DNA of 64,000 nucleotides from Pseudarthrobacter chlorophenolicus A6 (GCF_000022025.1 NC_011886.1:3265209-3329208); one strand, 5' to 3'. Numbered from the stretch's first letter, positions 44,616-52,925 are shown. Program-made: numbers and translations. Notes: a model not told the origin generated them from the letters alone.

Positions 44616-45803
44616 CTAGATATCCTCTGCTGTGTATTGGGCTTCCCAACGGTCGATTCGCCGCCGGGTGATCTTGGTTTTCAGGACCGCGCACCAGGAG
44701 GCAAGGAACCAGCCCGAGCGCAGCCACATGAACAGTTCCTGGGGGAAGAAGGTGGCTGCCATCAGCACGTCCTTCCAGTCCCGGTGCGGGATCCGCAGGG
44801 CGCGCTTGATGTCCAGCGCCACGAAGAGCACGGGCACCAGCCACCAGAACAGGATGAACTTGAAGACGCCCAGCGCGAGCGAGAGCACCATCACGGCGAT
44901 CCACAGGGCCTTCAGGAACACGCCCAGCAGGCCCATGCCCTGCTGGGCCCAGTCGCGCAGGGTGAGCCGGTTGATGCCGAGGTCCAGCAGGTCCTCCACG
45001 GTGCCCACCTGCCACTTCATCCGCTGGCCCCACAGCGCCTTGATGGTCTTCATCGAGTCGGTGTAGGCGCGGACGTCCGGGGAGACCTGGCAGATGTAGC
45101 CCAGCTCCCGGATGCGGTAGGTCAGTTCGAAGTCCTCCACCTGCGAGGTGTACACCCAAGGGCCTTCACGGTCATCACGGGCGGCGATCTCCCGCAGCAC
45201 CGCGTTGTTGATGGCGCAGCCGGTGCCCGCGAGAACGCTCGTTTCCCGGCGGCGGAGCGCGGTGTCCGTCCAGGTGGCGAACTCGGCTTTCTGCAGCCGG
45301 CTCAGGAAGCCGGGGTCCTGCATGGTGAATTTCGACGACGACCCGCCCAGCCGTGCCGAGCGTCGCCCGGCGAACTCCCGCTCCCAGGCCTCGAGGGCGT
45401 TGGGTGGGAGCACCGTGTCCGCGTCCAGGCAGACCACCACGTCGGCCTCGTACGCGTATTCTGCCCACGCCCGGTTCAGGGCCTCCGACTTGCGGTGCTC
45501 CAGCCGGGGCAGCTCCATCACGGTGACCGGGTACTTCCGGGCCTCCCGCGCGGTGCCGTCGGTGCACCCGTTGGGGATGACCACCACCAGGTCTGCCGGA
45601 CGGGACTGATGCATCAGGCCGTCCAGGGTGGCGCCGATGGAACTTGCCTCGTTGTAGGCGGGCACCAGGACCACCACCCGCAGGATTCCGTTGTTCGCGG
45701 GGGCGGCGGGCTGGTGGCTCGGAGCCAGGGGGGTTTCCGCAGCGGCGTTGATGCCGGCGGAACCGAAAGTGTCTGTTGGGGCTGGGAGCAGGGTGGACTG
45801 CAT
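44616..45803 (-). CDS. GT2 processive glycosyltransferase
   Basis: The 395-residue enzyme has the GT-A start VVVLVPAYNEASSIGATLDGL, CLDADTV as the metal-binding DxD, VEDFELTYRIRELG, and QRMKW, the Q-x-x-[RK]-W motif of processive synthases. Three or four membrane segments follow (VFLKALWIAVMVLSLALG, FILFWWLVPVLFVAL). AGGAG lies six bases before the ATG at 45803. It lacks the MshEN domain of the synthase at 8840. Site D lies 88 bases upstream. With the LAYTG microprotein it forms a two-gene unit. Confidence 0.85.
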   Translation of the reverse strand: MQSTLLPAPTDTFGSAGINAAAETPLAPSHQPAAPANNGILRVVVLVPAYNEASSIGATLDGLMHQSRPADLVVVIPNGCTDGTAREARKYPVTVMELPRLEHRKSEALNRAWAEYAYEADVVVCLDADTVLPPNALEAWEREFAGRRSARLGGSSSKFTMQDPGFLSRLQKAEFATWTDTALRRRETSVLAGTGCAINNAVLREIAARDDREGPWVYTSQVEDFELTYRIRELGYICQVSPDVRAYTDSMKTIKALWGQRMKWQVGTVEDLLDLGINRLTLRDWAQQGMGLLGVFLKALWIAVMVLSLALGVFKFILFWWLVPVLFVALDIKRALRIPHRDWKDVLMAATFFPQELFMWLRSGWFLASWCAVLKTKITRRRIDRWEAQYTAEDI

Positions 45804-46019
45804 GGAGGTCTCCTCGAATGTTGTGAGGCCCCCCATTGGGCCGCACAGTCATTCTTCAAAAGACCTCTCAGTTTTCGCCCCGCCATTCAGTCAAGGTTTA
45901 ACCAAGGTCTCCTCTGTTTCTTGAACTTTCAATAAGGGTCTGACCTGCGGAAACGTACTTTGGTGCGGTTCTGTGGTCCGAGTCACCCTTCATTCTGACC
46001 TTGAGGCGGGCACAGAAAA
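45804..46019 (-). other. Promoter region of the GT2/LAYTG unit
   Basis: This gap holds site D at 45891-45907 and lies next to the paa operon terminator. No coding feature is seen. Confidence 0.5.
45891..45907 (-). promoter_or_regulatory. Two CTTGA-type half-sites, 11-bp period (site D)
   Basis: On the minus strand ACCTTGG (45901-45907) is followed by CCTTGA (45891-45896), spaced 11 bp and oriented like the GT2 gene 88 bases downstream. Confidence 0.5.
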
Positions 46020-46045
46020 GGCCCCGAGGAAAAACCCGCGGGGCC
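46020..46045 (-). terminator. Terminator of the paa operon
   Basis: Read on the minus strand, GGCCCCG pairs with CGGGGCC across CGGGTTTTTCCT and is followed by TTTTC. It lies 27 bases after the last gene of the operon. Confidence 0.7.
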
Positions 46046-46071
46046 GATCTTTTCAGCTGTTGACGTTACGG

Positions 46072-46854
46072 TCACCGTCCGGTGAACTTGGGCTCCCGCT
46101 TTTCCTGGAACGCAGTGAAACCCTCGGCATAGTCGTCGGTCTTGCAGAGCCGCGCCTGCTCCGCGTTCTCCTCCTGCATGGACGCCCACAGGCCCAGCCG
46201 CTGGTCGCGGATGTGCGCCACCAGCTCCTTGGATGCCACAAACGCACCCGTGGCTCCGGAGGCCACCTTCTCCACGATCGCCCGGGTAGAGTCCAGCAGT
46301 TCGGCGGCAGGCATGGCGCGGCTGAACATCCCCTGCGCCACCGCCTCGGCACCTGAGATCAGGTCCGCGGTGTAGATCAGGTCCAGCGTCCGGTGCATGC
46401 CCAGCCGCTCGGTGAAGTACCAGTGCCCGCCCGAATCCAGGGTGGCGCCCAGCTTGGCGAACGGCGAACCGAACTTCGCGTTCTCCGCTACATACACCAC
46501 GTCCGTGGCTAGCAGCAGTCCCAGCCCCACGCCGAGGCAAGCACCCTGGGCAGCGGCAAACGTGGGGGCCGGGAAGGCGGCCATCTTCTTCAGCAGCGGC
46601 TCCACCAGCCCGCCCAGGTACGCGGCGGCGTCGTCACTCTCCGGCGTCACGCCCGCAATGTCCCGGCCCGCGCAGAAGGCCCGGCCCTCTCCCCTCAGCA
46701 GCAGCGCCCGCACCTCACCGCGTGAGGCGGCGGCAGCAGCGTCGTCGTACGCCTGGGTTAAATCCCGCAGCGCCTGCTCGTCCAGCGAGTTCAGCTTGTG
46801 CGGCGCGTCCAGCACCACCTCGGCGATGCCGTTGCTGATGGAAAGGGAAATCAT
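46072..46854 (-). CDS. paaG: Enoyl-CoA hydratase/isomerase, PaaG-like
   Basis: The 260-residue crotonase-fold protein has GRAFCAGRDI (oxyanion hole) and FAKLGATLDSGGHWYF, where the single Asp matches the catalytic residue of PaaG, the 1,2-epoxyphenylacetyl-CoA isomerase that forms oxepin-CoA. The position right after paaABCDE fits this step, since the oxygenase makes the epoxide. GAGG precedes the ATG at 46854. The in-frame extension up to 46992 is made of the intergenic repeat array and is not coding. A general enoyl-CoA hydratase (PaaF) is the alternative. Confidence 0.78.
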   Translation of the reverse strand: MISLSISNGIAEVVLDAPHKLNSLDEQALRDLTQAYDDAAAAASRGEVRALLLRGEGRAFCAGRDIAGVTPESDDAAAYLGGLVEPLLKKMAAFPAPTFAAAQGACLGVGLGLLLATDVVYVAENAKFGSPFAKLGATLDSGGHWYFTERLGMHRTLDLIYTADLISGAEAVAQGMFSRAMPAAELLDSTRAIVEKVASGATGAFVASKELVAHIRDQRLGLWASMQEENAEQARLCKTDDYAEGFTAFQEKREPKFTGR

Positions 46855-46870
46855 GGGGCCTCTTTCTTTG

Positions 46871-47031
46871 ATTTCGACAAGCTCGGGTTTCGACAGGCTC
46901 AACCACCGGTTTCGACGGGCTCGGGTTTCGACAGGCTCAACCACCGGTTTCGACGGGCTCGGTTTCGACAGGCTCGGTTTCGACAGGCTCAATCACCGAC
47001 GGGCTCGGGTTTCGACGGGCTCAACCACCGC
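46871..47031. repeat. Array of about eight TTTCGAC(A/G)(A/G)GCTC(AACCACC) units
   Basis: Eight full copies and one partial copy of a 13-20-base unit follow each other between paaE and the paaG-like gene. The same unit occurs inside paaB at 50041-50152. It is a family of dispersed short repeats, not a CRISPR, because the spacers are 2-3 bases. Confidence 0.85.
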
Positions 47032-48272
47032 TACACGTCGAAGTCGACGGTGACTTCCTTGCTGGTGGGGTGGCTCTGGCAGGTGAGCACGTAGCCCTTG
47101 TCCAGCTCATCCTGTTCCAGCGCGTAGTTCTCGTCCATGGTCACGGTGCCGGTGACCACCTTGGCCCGGCACGTGCCGCACACTCCCCCGGCGCACGCGA
47201 ACGGCACATCCGGCCGCACCCGCAGCGCAGCGTTCAGGATGGACTCACGGGCGTGGGTGGGGCTGGCCACGTCGCCCTGCAGGCCGTCCAGCTTGAACGT
47301 GATCTTGTACGTCTCCTGGGACTCGTCCACGATGACGGGACGGCCCGCGTGCCCCTCCGGGCGGTCCGGCTTGCCGGAGGTGAACAGCTCGAACCGGACG
47401 TTCTCCGGCTGCACGCCGCGCTCGGCCAGGGTGTCCCGGCACAGCTGCACCAGCTCGAACGGCCCGCACAGGAACCACTCGTCCACATCGTCCGCGTGGA
47501 TGGCGGTGCCCAGCAGCTGCTGCAGCTTCTCGGCGTCGATCCTGCCCGAAAGCAGCGGCGCGATCCGCTGCTCGCGGCTCAGCACGTGGTGCAGGGCCAG
47601 CCGCTGCGGGTACTTGTCCTTCAGGTCCGCCAGCTCCTCCAGGAACATCACGTCCATGGCGGCCTTGTTGGCGTAGATCAGGTCGAACCGGCACTCCGGG
47701 TTGGCGGCCAGCAGCGTCCGGGCGATCGCGATCACCGGGGTGATGCCGGAGCCGGCCGCGATGGCCACGAAGCTCGCCTCACCGCTGGCGGCCACGTCCC
47801 CCGCCAGCGCCTCCGGGTTGTTCATGGAGTTCATCCGGTTCTGCTCCACGGCCTTGCCGTCCCGGCCGTGCTTGGAGATGAACGCGCCCATGGGGCTCAT
47901 CACGTCCAGCGTGTCCCCGGCCTTCAGCTCGGCGTTGGCCCAGGTGGAGAACAGTCCGCCCAGGTCCTTCTTCACCGCCACCCGGATCTCGCTGCTGCCA
48001 TCCTCGAAGCTGCGCGGTTCGGCGCAGATGGAGTAGCTGCGGCGGATTTCCCTCGGCTCGCCGGTCTCGTCCGGCAGCGAGGTGCGCAGCGCCACGTACT
48101 GGCCGGGCAGGTAGTCGAACTGGCCGGCGAGCTCCGCGGGCACGTGGAAGGAGACCTCGATGGCGTCCTCGGTGAGCCGGCGCACCTCCTTCACGGCGAG
48201 CGTGTGGAAGGACGGACGACGGCGGCCGGTGGCCTGCGCCTCCTCGGCGGCGGCCTGGCGGACAACAGTCAT
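47031..48272 (-). CDS. paaE: 1,2-phenylacetyl-CoA epoxidase reductase subunit PaaE
   Basis: PaaE passes electrons from NAD(P)H to the PaaAC oxygenase. Residues of the FAD domain (RRSYSICAEP, VAVKKDLGGLFS) and NAD domain (IAAGSGITPVIAIARTLL) are followed by a plant-type 2Fe-2S ferredoxin with CAGGVCGTCRAKV and the distal Cys in LTCQSHP. At 413 residues it is longer than the E. coli protein because of an insertion near residues 160-190. ATG at 48272, ten bases after paaD. Confidence 0.92.
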   Translation of the reverse strand: MTVVRQAAAEEAQATGRRRPSFHTLAVKEVRRLTEDAIEVSFHVPAELAGQFDYLPGQYVALRTSLPDETGEPREIRRSYSICAEPRSFEDGSSEIRVAVKKDLGGLFSTWANAELKAGDTLDVMSPMGAFISKHGRDGKAVEQNRMNSMNNPEALAGDVAASGEASFVAIAAGSGITPVIAIARTLLAANPECRFDLIYANKAAMDVMFLEELADLKDKYPQRLALHHVLSREQRIAPLLSGRIDAEKLQQLLGTAIHADDVDEWFLCGPFELVQLCRDTLAERGVQPENVRFELFTSGKPDRPEGHAGRPVIVDESQETYKITFKLDGLQGDVASPTHARESILNAALRVRPDVPFACAGGVCGTCRAKVVTGTVTMDENYALEQDELDKGYVLTCQSHPTSKEVTVDFDV

Positions 48273-48282
48273 GGGGAGTTCC

Positions 48283-48813
48283 TTAGAGGACTTTGAAGTA
48301 GTCGAACGGTTCCTTGCAGTCCTGGCACACATACAGCGCCTTGCAGGACGTGGACCCGAAGCGGGTGAGTTCCTTGGTGTTCAGGCTGGCGCACTGCGGG
48401 CACTTCACGGCCAGCTGCAGCCGGATGGGGCCGGCGTGCCTCGCTGCGTTGGACATGCCCGACGGCGGGGCGATGCCATACTCCTGCAGCTTCGCCTTGC
48501 CTGCCTCCGTCATCCAGTCCGTGGTCCACGCCGGGGCGAGCACCAGGTCCACGGTGACGTCCGCGATGCCCTCTTTGGCGAACGCCGTGATGACATCGTC
48601 GCGGATGGCATCCATGGCCGGGCAGCCCGAGTACGTGGGCGTGATGGTGACGGTGACCTGGCCATTCTGGATGTCCACGTTCCGCAGGATGCCCAGGTCC
48701 TCGATGGTGAGCACGGGGATCTCCGGGTCACACACAGTGGCGGCAATGTCCCACGCCGTCTGCCGCGGGGTGCGGGTCCGGGATTCGAAGTCCGAGATGT
48801 ACACGGCTGTCAC
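48283..48813 (-). CDS. paaD: Phenylacetate epoxidase assembly protein PaaD
   Basis: The 176-residue product has the MIP18/DUF59 fold start (AWDIAATVCDPEIPVLTIEDLGIL), TPTYSGCPAMDAI with the conserved Cys, and a C-terminal zinc-ribbon-like CPQCAS...CKALYVCQDC. PaaD is needed for maturation of the oxygenase complex. GTG at 48813 overlaps the paaC stop by four bases. Confidence 0.92.
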   Translation of the reverse strand: MTAVYISDFESRTRTPRQTAWDIAATVCDPEIPVLTIEDLGILRNVDIQNGQVTVTITPTYSGCPAMDAIRDDVITAFAKEGIADVTVDLVLAPAWTTDWMTEAGKAKLQEYGIAPPSGMSNAARHAGPIRLQLAVKCPQCASLNTKELTRFGSTSCKALYVCQDCKEPFDYFKVL

Positions 48814-49754
48814 CAGCTCGCACCGGGATGCTCGCGCGCCAGCACCTGCATCTCGGCCAGCAGGTAGCCCAGGTGCTCCGAGTGCCGGCCCTCGCGGCCG
48901 CCGCCCGGGGCCGCCGGAACGTCCGGCACCTCCAGTTCGGCTTCCTCCAGGACTTCGCCGGTAAGGCGGTCAAAGTCTTCTTTCAGGCTGGAAGGCGCGA
49001 CGGCGGCGCCCGCCTCGGCGAGCCTGGCCGTCAGGTCGTCGTCGCGGAACAGTTCGGCAACGTACGGCCACATGGTGCGGAGGCCGTGGATCATCCGTTT
49101 TCTTGATTCGTCGGTTCCGCCGGCCAAGCGCAGGATCCACTGGGCGCTGTGGTCACGGTGGTAATCCACTTCCTTCACGGCCTTGGCGGCGATGGCGGCC
49201 AGGGTGGCGTCCGTGGATTCGGTGAGGCGGCGGTAGAGCTCGTACTGGTAGTAGCTCACCACGAACTGCCGGGCGATGGTGGCCGCAAAGTCTCCGTTGG
49301 GCTGCTCGAACAGCTGGACGCTGCGGAACTCGTGCTCGCGTCGGAAGTAGGCGAGATCGTCCTCGGACTTGGGCGTGCCGTCGTCGTTGGTCATGGCGGC
49401 GCCGGCGTAGGTGAGGAAGCTGCGGGCGTGGCCCAGCTGGTCCAGGGCGATGTTGCCCAGGGCGATGTCCTCCTCCAGCTCCGGTGCCCGGGAGATCCAG
49501 TGGCCCAGGCGCTGCGCGAGGATCAGGGCGTCATCGCCCAGGCGCAGGGCGTACTCCGCAACTTCTTCGGTGGGCTTGGCTAGGCCGGTCCGTACCTCGA
49601 GGGCGATGTCCTCCGGGCGGAGGGCGTTGCCGGGGGTGATGCGGGTGGCCGAGGCGTTCGAGTCGCCGCCTCCCACGGGCGCGGCCATGCCGGTGGAGAT
49701 GTCGCCGTGGCCTTCTGAGTGTGTGGTCCCGGTGTTCATTTGGGGCGTGCTCAC
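48810..49754 (-). CDS. paaC: 1,2-phenylacetyl-CoA epoxidase structural subunit PaaC
   Basis: The 314-residue ferritin-like subunit shows YALRLGDDALILAQRLGHWISRAPELEEDIAL, DQLGHARSFLTYAG and KEVDYHRDHSAQWILRL, as in PaaC, which pairs with PaaA but lacks the complete metal site. About 50 extra N-terminal residues ([15 protein letters not shown]...) precede the family core, so a later GTG or ATG start is possible. It overlaps paaB by four bases. Confidence 0.92.
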   Translation of the reverse strand: MSTPQMNTGTTHSEGHGDISTGMAAPVGGGDSNASATRITPGNALRPEDIALEVRTGLAKPTEEVAEYALRLGDDALILAQRLGHWISRAPELEEDIALGNIALDQLGHARSFLTYAGAAMTNDDGTPKSEDDLAYFRREHEFRSVQLFEQPNGDFAATIARQFVVSYYQYELYRRLTESTDATLAAIAAKAVKEVDYHRDHSAQWILRLAGGTDESRKRMIHGLRTMWPYVAELFRDDDLTARLAEAGAAVAPSSLKEDFDRLTGEVLEEAELEVPDVPAAPGGGREGRHSEHLGYLLAEMQVLAREHPGASW

Positions 49755-50224
49755 AGGTGCTTTACCCCTTCGCTCTTGGTGTAGTACGTGGCGTGCCGGT
49801 AGTCCTTGCCCTGCGGGGACTCGAAGAAGCTGCCCTTGGAATCGGGATCGCTGGCGGCAATGGCGTCGGCCGGGACAACCCAGATGGAGACGCCCTCGTT
49901 GCGGCGGGTGTAGAGGTCGCGTGCATTGCGGAGGGCCATGGCCGCATCCGGGGCGTGCAGGGAGCCGGCGTGCACGTGGCTCAGGCCGCGGCTGGACCGG
50001 ACGAAGACCTCCCAGAGGCCCCAGGCGGAGCGGTCGTGGGCGGTGGTTGAGCTTGCCGAAACCGGCCGACCGTCGGGGGTTAAGCTTGTCGAAACCGGCC
50101 GGCCGTCGGGGGTTGAGCTTGTCGAAACCTCGCGGGGCTCAACCACCGGGCTGGCCTTCGGGGCTTCGCGGTTGATTTCTGCGGCGCCGCTTGCGGGGGC
50201 TTCCGGGTTGCCGTGGGGGCTCAT
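49751..50224 (-). CDS. paaB: PaaB with repeat-derived N-terminal extension
   Basis: PaaB is a small bridging subunit of the phenylacetyl-CoA epoxidase, normally about 95 residues. Here the core starts at [20 protein letters not shown] and ends [11 protein letters not shown], but the protein has 157 residues. Residues about 24-61 ([20 protein letters not shown] and flanks) are encoded by the same short repeats found at 46871-47031. The ATG overlaps the paaA stop (ATGA), so the long form is the one coupled to paaA, and the extension is likely made. It is probably disordered and tolerated. Confidence 0.9.
   Translation of the reverse strand: MSPHGNPEAPASGAAEINREAPKASPVVEPREVSTSSTPDGRPVSTSLTPDGRPVSASSTTAHDRSAWGLWEVFVRSSRGLSHVHAGSLHAPDAAMALRNARDLYTRRNEGVSIWVVPADAIAASDPDSKGSFFESPQGKDYRHATYYTKSEGVKHL
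50041..50152. repeat. Dispersed short repeats inside paaB
   Basis: Three copies of TTGAGCTTG(C/T)CGAAACC-type sequence with a 33-base period (CCGTCGGGGGTTRAGCTTGT) and a final CTCAACCACCGG lie in frame within the 5' part of paaB. They belong to the family in the array at 46871-47031, read in the opposite orientation. Confidence 0.85.
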
Positions 50225-51246
50225 GCTGCGTATTCCTTCTGCATCTTTGCTGACTGTTTTGCTGCGTAGGCTGCGGCTGCCTCGCGGACCCAGGCGCCGT
50301 CGTCGTGCGCTTCCCTCCGGCGCTCAAGGCGCTGGGCGTTGCAGGGGCCGCGGCCGGCCAGGACTTCCTGGAACTCGTGCCAGTCCAGCGGGCCGTGCTC
50401 CCACTTCTTGGTGTCCTCGTTGTAGCGGACCTGGTCATCGGGGAGGGTGAGGCCCAGGACCCGGACCTGCTCCACCATCATGCCCACGAAGCGGCTGCGG
50501 AGCTCGTCATTGCTGAACCGCTTGATGTTCCAGGCCATGGACTGCTTGGAGTTGGGTGAATCGTCGTCCGGCGGGCCGAACATCATCAGCGCCGGGGCGT
50601 ACCAGCGGTTCACGGCGTCCTGCGCCATCTGCTTCTGCGCTGCCGTTCCGTTGGAGAGTTCGAGCAGGATCTCGAAGCCCTGGCGCTGGTGGAAGGACTC
50701 TTCCTTGCAGATGCGGACCATGGCGCGGCCGTAGGGGCCGTAGGAGGCACGGCAGAGCGGGACCTGGTTGCAGATAGCGGCGCCGTCCACCAGCCAGCCG
50801 ATGGCACCCATGTCCGCCCAGGTCAGTGCGGGGTAGTTGAAGATGGAGGAGTAGCGGGCCTTGCCGGCGATGAGGTCGTCCATCATCTTGTCGCGGGACT
50901 GTCCGAGGGTTTCGGCGGCGCTGTAGAGGTAGAGCCCGTGGCCGGCCTCGTCCTGAACCTTGGCCATCAGGATGGATTTGCGCTTCAGGCTGGGGGCCCG
51001 TGAGATCCAGTTGGCTTCCGGCTGCATGCCGATGATCTCCGAGTGGGCGTGCTGGGACACCTGGCGCAGCAGCGTCTTGCGGTAAGCGGCCGGCATCCAG
51101 TCCTTGGGCTCAATGCGCGAATCCTCGGCGATGACGCGGTCAAAGTGGGCCTGGCCGGCTGCGTCCGCCTCTTGCTGGGCCGCCTGGGCCTGGGCCTGGT
51201 TGGCTGCTGGCTCAGCGGGCACTGACTGCAGGTTCTGCGCTGCCAT
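50221..51246 (-). CDS. paaA: 1,2-phenylacetyl-CoA epoxidase catalytic subunit PaaA
   Basis: PaaA carries the di-iron site that adds one oxygen to phenylacetyl-CoA. The 341-residue product has [19 protein letters not shown] and [19 protein letters not shown], the two E-x2-H metal-binding helices, with [13 protein letters not shown] upstream. It is the first gene of the paaABCDE run, and a TetR-type operator lies about 45 bases upstream of its start. Confidence 0.95.
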   Translation of the reverse strand: MAAQNLQSVPAEPAANQAQAQAAQQEADAAGQAHFDRVIAEDSRIEPKDWMPAAYRKTLLRQVSQHAHSEIIGMQPEANWISRAPSLKRKSILMAKVQDEAGHGLYLYSAAETLGQSRDKMMDDLIAGKARYSSIFNYPALTWADMGAIGWLVDGAAICNQVPLCRASYGPYGRAMVRICKEESFHQRQGFEILLELSNGTAAQKQMAQDAVNRWYAPALMMFGPPDDDSPNSKQSMAWNIKRFSNDELRSRFVGMMVEQVRVLGLTLPDDQVRYNEDTKKWEHGPLDWHEFQEVLAGRGPCNAQRLERRREAHDDGAWVREAAAAYAAKQSAKMQKEYAA

Positions 51247-51292
51247 GGTTGCTCCTATGCAATGACCTTCTGGGACGCGGCTCGAATTATTT

Positions 51293-51306
51293 ACCGACCG
51301 TTCGTT
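51293..51306. promoter_or_regulatory. PaaR/TetR-type operator
   Basis: ACCGACCGTTCGTT is an imperfect palindrome (10 of 14 positions) of the form bound by TetR-family PaaR regulators of phenylacetate genes in actinobacteria. It lies 47-60 bases upstream of paaA. No tetR gene is in the window. Confidence 0.55.
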
Positions 51307-51371
51307 CAGGATATGCGGAAGCGTTTGGGGCCGTCAAGCCTGCGGCCGCCGTTTGCCCGTCCCCCTTCTGC

Positions 51372-51452
51372 GACGCGCGCTCACTTGTGGCGGCTCCCAT
51401 GGCGACGCGCGCGCACTTGTGGCGGCTTCCCTGGCGACGCGCGCTCACTTAG
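51372..51452. repeat. Three tandem copies of a GACGCGCGCTCACTTGTGGCG unit
   Basis: The unit GCGACGCGCGCTCACTTGTG (second copy with GCGCGCA) recurs at a spacing of about 33-34 bases. The third copy breaks off after CACTTA. Confidence 0.7.
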
Positions 51453-51666
51453 CCGCGGGGCCGCCGTCGACACCCCTCTCTGTTGTCGACGCGCGGTACG
51501 AGCGGCCCTGACCAGCATGACCGGTGTTTGGCAGCACCGGTTATTCAGTCCGGGGCCGTCCATGCTGCGACGGTGGTACCGCAGTCCGTCCTATGCCGGG
51601 CGCGCTGGAACCCAGGCTGGCTCCAGCAGGCGCGGGCCGGCGTGTACGAGTTGCAAGCCTCTCGTG

Positions 51667-51728
51667 CAACTAGGTCGCAGTAGATGTCGTTTTGAGCCCC
51701 CATAACGACATCTGCTGCGACCTAGTTG
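51667..51728. repeat. Long inverted repeat with 25-base arms
   Basis: CAACTAGGTCGCAGTAGATG and five following bases (arm 51667-51691) pair with 51704-51728 with one mismatch around a 12-base loop. In RNA this is a stable stem. It ends 21 bases before the stop codon of the YciI-like gene, so it may terminate that gene. It looks like a member of a mobile intergenic palindrome family. Confidence 0.75.
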
Positions 51729-51748
51729 GGCCGGGCGGGAAGTACTGG

Positions 51749-52093
51749 TCAGCTGGCGGGGTCGTACATGAACTCGCGCAGCTCCTGGGCGCAGCGGCAC
51801 GCGGCCGCAATCTTCGCAGCCCACTCCTCGGCCTCCGCCCGGGTGGGCACCTCCAGCACGGCGAACCCGCCGGTGATGTCCGAGCCCGGGTAGATGTCCG
51901 TGCCCACGGAGCCGTCGGCCTGCACCAGCACGGGAGCAATGTCCTCCGCGACCCCGCCGCCGAAGACGTACACGCCGGCAGCCTTGGCCTCCTCGATCAC
52001 GGCATGGGACTCCGCCACCACGATGGGGAACTCCTCTTCCGTGAGGTTCATGGCTTGGCCCTTGCCCGGAAAGGAAATCAGGTACTTGGTCAT
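51749..52093 (-). CDS. YciI-family protein
   Basis: The 114-residue product starts MTKYLISFPGKG and shows the dimeric alpha/beta YCII fold pattern: HAVIEEAKAAGVYVFGGG, SDITGGFAVLEVPTRAEAEEWA and a C-terminal helix with CAQELREF. Its biochemical role is not known. ATG at 52093 is the natural start; the longer frame is a shadow of the neighbour. Confidence 0.82.
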   Translation of the reverse strand: MTKYLISFPGKGQAMNLTEEEFPIVVAESHAVIEEAKAAGVYVFGGGVAEDIAPVLVQADGSVGTDIYPGSDITGGFAVLEVPTRAEAEEWAAKIAAACRCAQELREFMYDPAS

Positions 52094-52166
52094 GGCTCGA
52101 TAGTGCCACGTGTGCGGCTGCAGGGACAGGGATTTCCGGCCGCGGAAGGGGGAAGTACGACGGCGG

Positions 52167-52925
52167 TCAGTCGCCTGCTGCGAGCGCGTCCGCCCAGGCC
52201 TTCTGGTTCCGTTCGACATACCGGGCGGCTGCCTGCCAGTGGGCGCCGTGCCCGTTGACGAACATGTCCGCCCAGGGCTGGAAGCCGGACTGGTGGGCGG
52301 ACTCCAGGAGCCGGTGCATGGCCGCCGTCCGCCGCACCATCGCAGCGGGAAGTGCCGCCCGCAAGGAGGCATCGGCGTCGTACCCGTCCACCAGGGCGCG
52401 GAGCCTGCGGGCCGCGTCCCGCACCGGCTCGCCTTCGATGAGGAGCCCGAACGACTGCGCCGAGTACGCCAGATCCCACAGCCGGGTACTCGGACCGGCG
52501 CCGTCCCAGTCGATGAACACCCAGCGCTCGCCGGTGATGAGGTTCCAAGGTGCGAGGTCGTTATGGCACATCAGGTCCGGCTTCTCGGCGGGCAGCAGCA
52601 TCTCCCAGGAATCCGGGTTGGGGATGGCAAAGGCTTCGCTGGCGTCGTGGATCTGCCGGATCATGCCGCCCACCCGCACCAGGTCCGGCAGGTTCAGCGG
52701 CAGGTGGTCCATGGCGGAGTGGCCGCTGACGAATTCCACCACGGCGCGGCCCTGGTGGTCCCGGCCCAGCGGCCGGGGAACGTCCACGTCGGCCTGCCGC
52801 AGCGTTGCCAGGAAATCCTGGACCGCGGGCGAGGTGTCCAGCCAGGGTTTCCGTACCGTGTCACCCACCCGGACAACGCTTCCGGAGGCGTTTCCGCCGG
52901 CCAGTTCCTGCTCTTCAGCGCTCAC
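52167..52925 (-). CDS. Aminoglycoside phosphotransferase-like kinase (APH family)
   Basis: GTG at 52925 gives 252 residues. MCHNDLAPWNLI is the catalytic loop (H-x-D-x4-N) and VFIDWDGAG the metal-binding D-x-D segment. The N-lobe has SVVRVGDTVRKPW and VVEFVSGHS. The family covers antibiotic, choline and thiamine kinases; the substrate cannot be told here. Confidence 0.85.
   Translation of the reverse strand: MSAEEQELAGGNASGSVVRVGDTVRKPWLDTSPAVQDFLATLRQADVDVPRPLGRDHQGRAVVEFVSGHSAMDHLPLNLPDLVRVGGMIRQIHDASEAFAIPNPDSWEMLLPAEKPDLMCHNDLAPWNLITGERWVFIDWDGAGPSTRLWDLAYSAQSFGLLIEGEPVRDAARRLRALVDGYDADASLRAALPAAMVRRTAAMHRLLESAHQSGFQPWADMFVNGHGAHWQAAARYVERNQKAWADALAAGD

Larger units (their letters stand above)
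51307..51748. other. Repeat-rich intergenic region between paaA and the YciI-like gene
   Basis: No gene is supported. It contains the GACGCGCGCTCACTT tandem repeats and the long inverted repeat listed separately. Open frames on both strands are low-complexity shadows. Confidence 0.5.

Noticed and set aside
46855..46992. N-terminal extension of the paaG-like protein (SLSKPSLSKPSPSKP)
   Set aside because: It is the translation of the intergenic repeat array, and a ribosome site and family start are at ATG 46854.
46871..47031. Possible CRISPR array
   Set aside because: Units are spaced by 2-3 bases with no spacers of 25-40 bases and no cas genes are nearby.
51262..51705. 147-codon plus-strand ORF
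   Set aside because: It runs through the paaA promoter, tandem repeats and palindrome, and its product is low-complexity.
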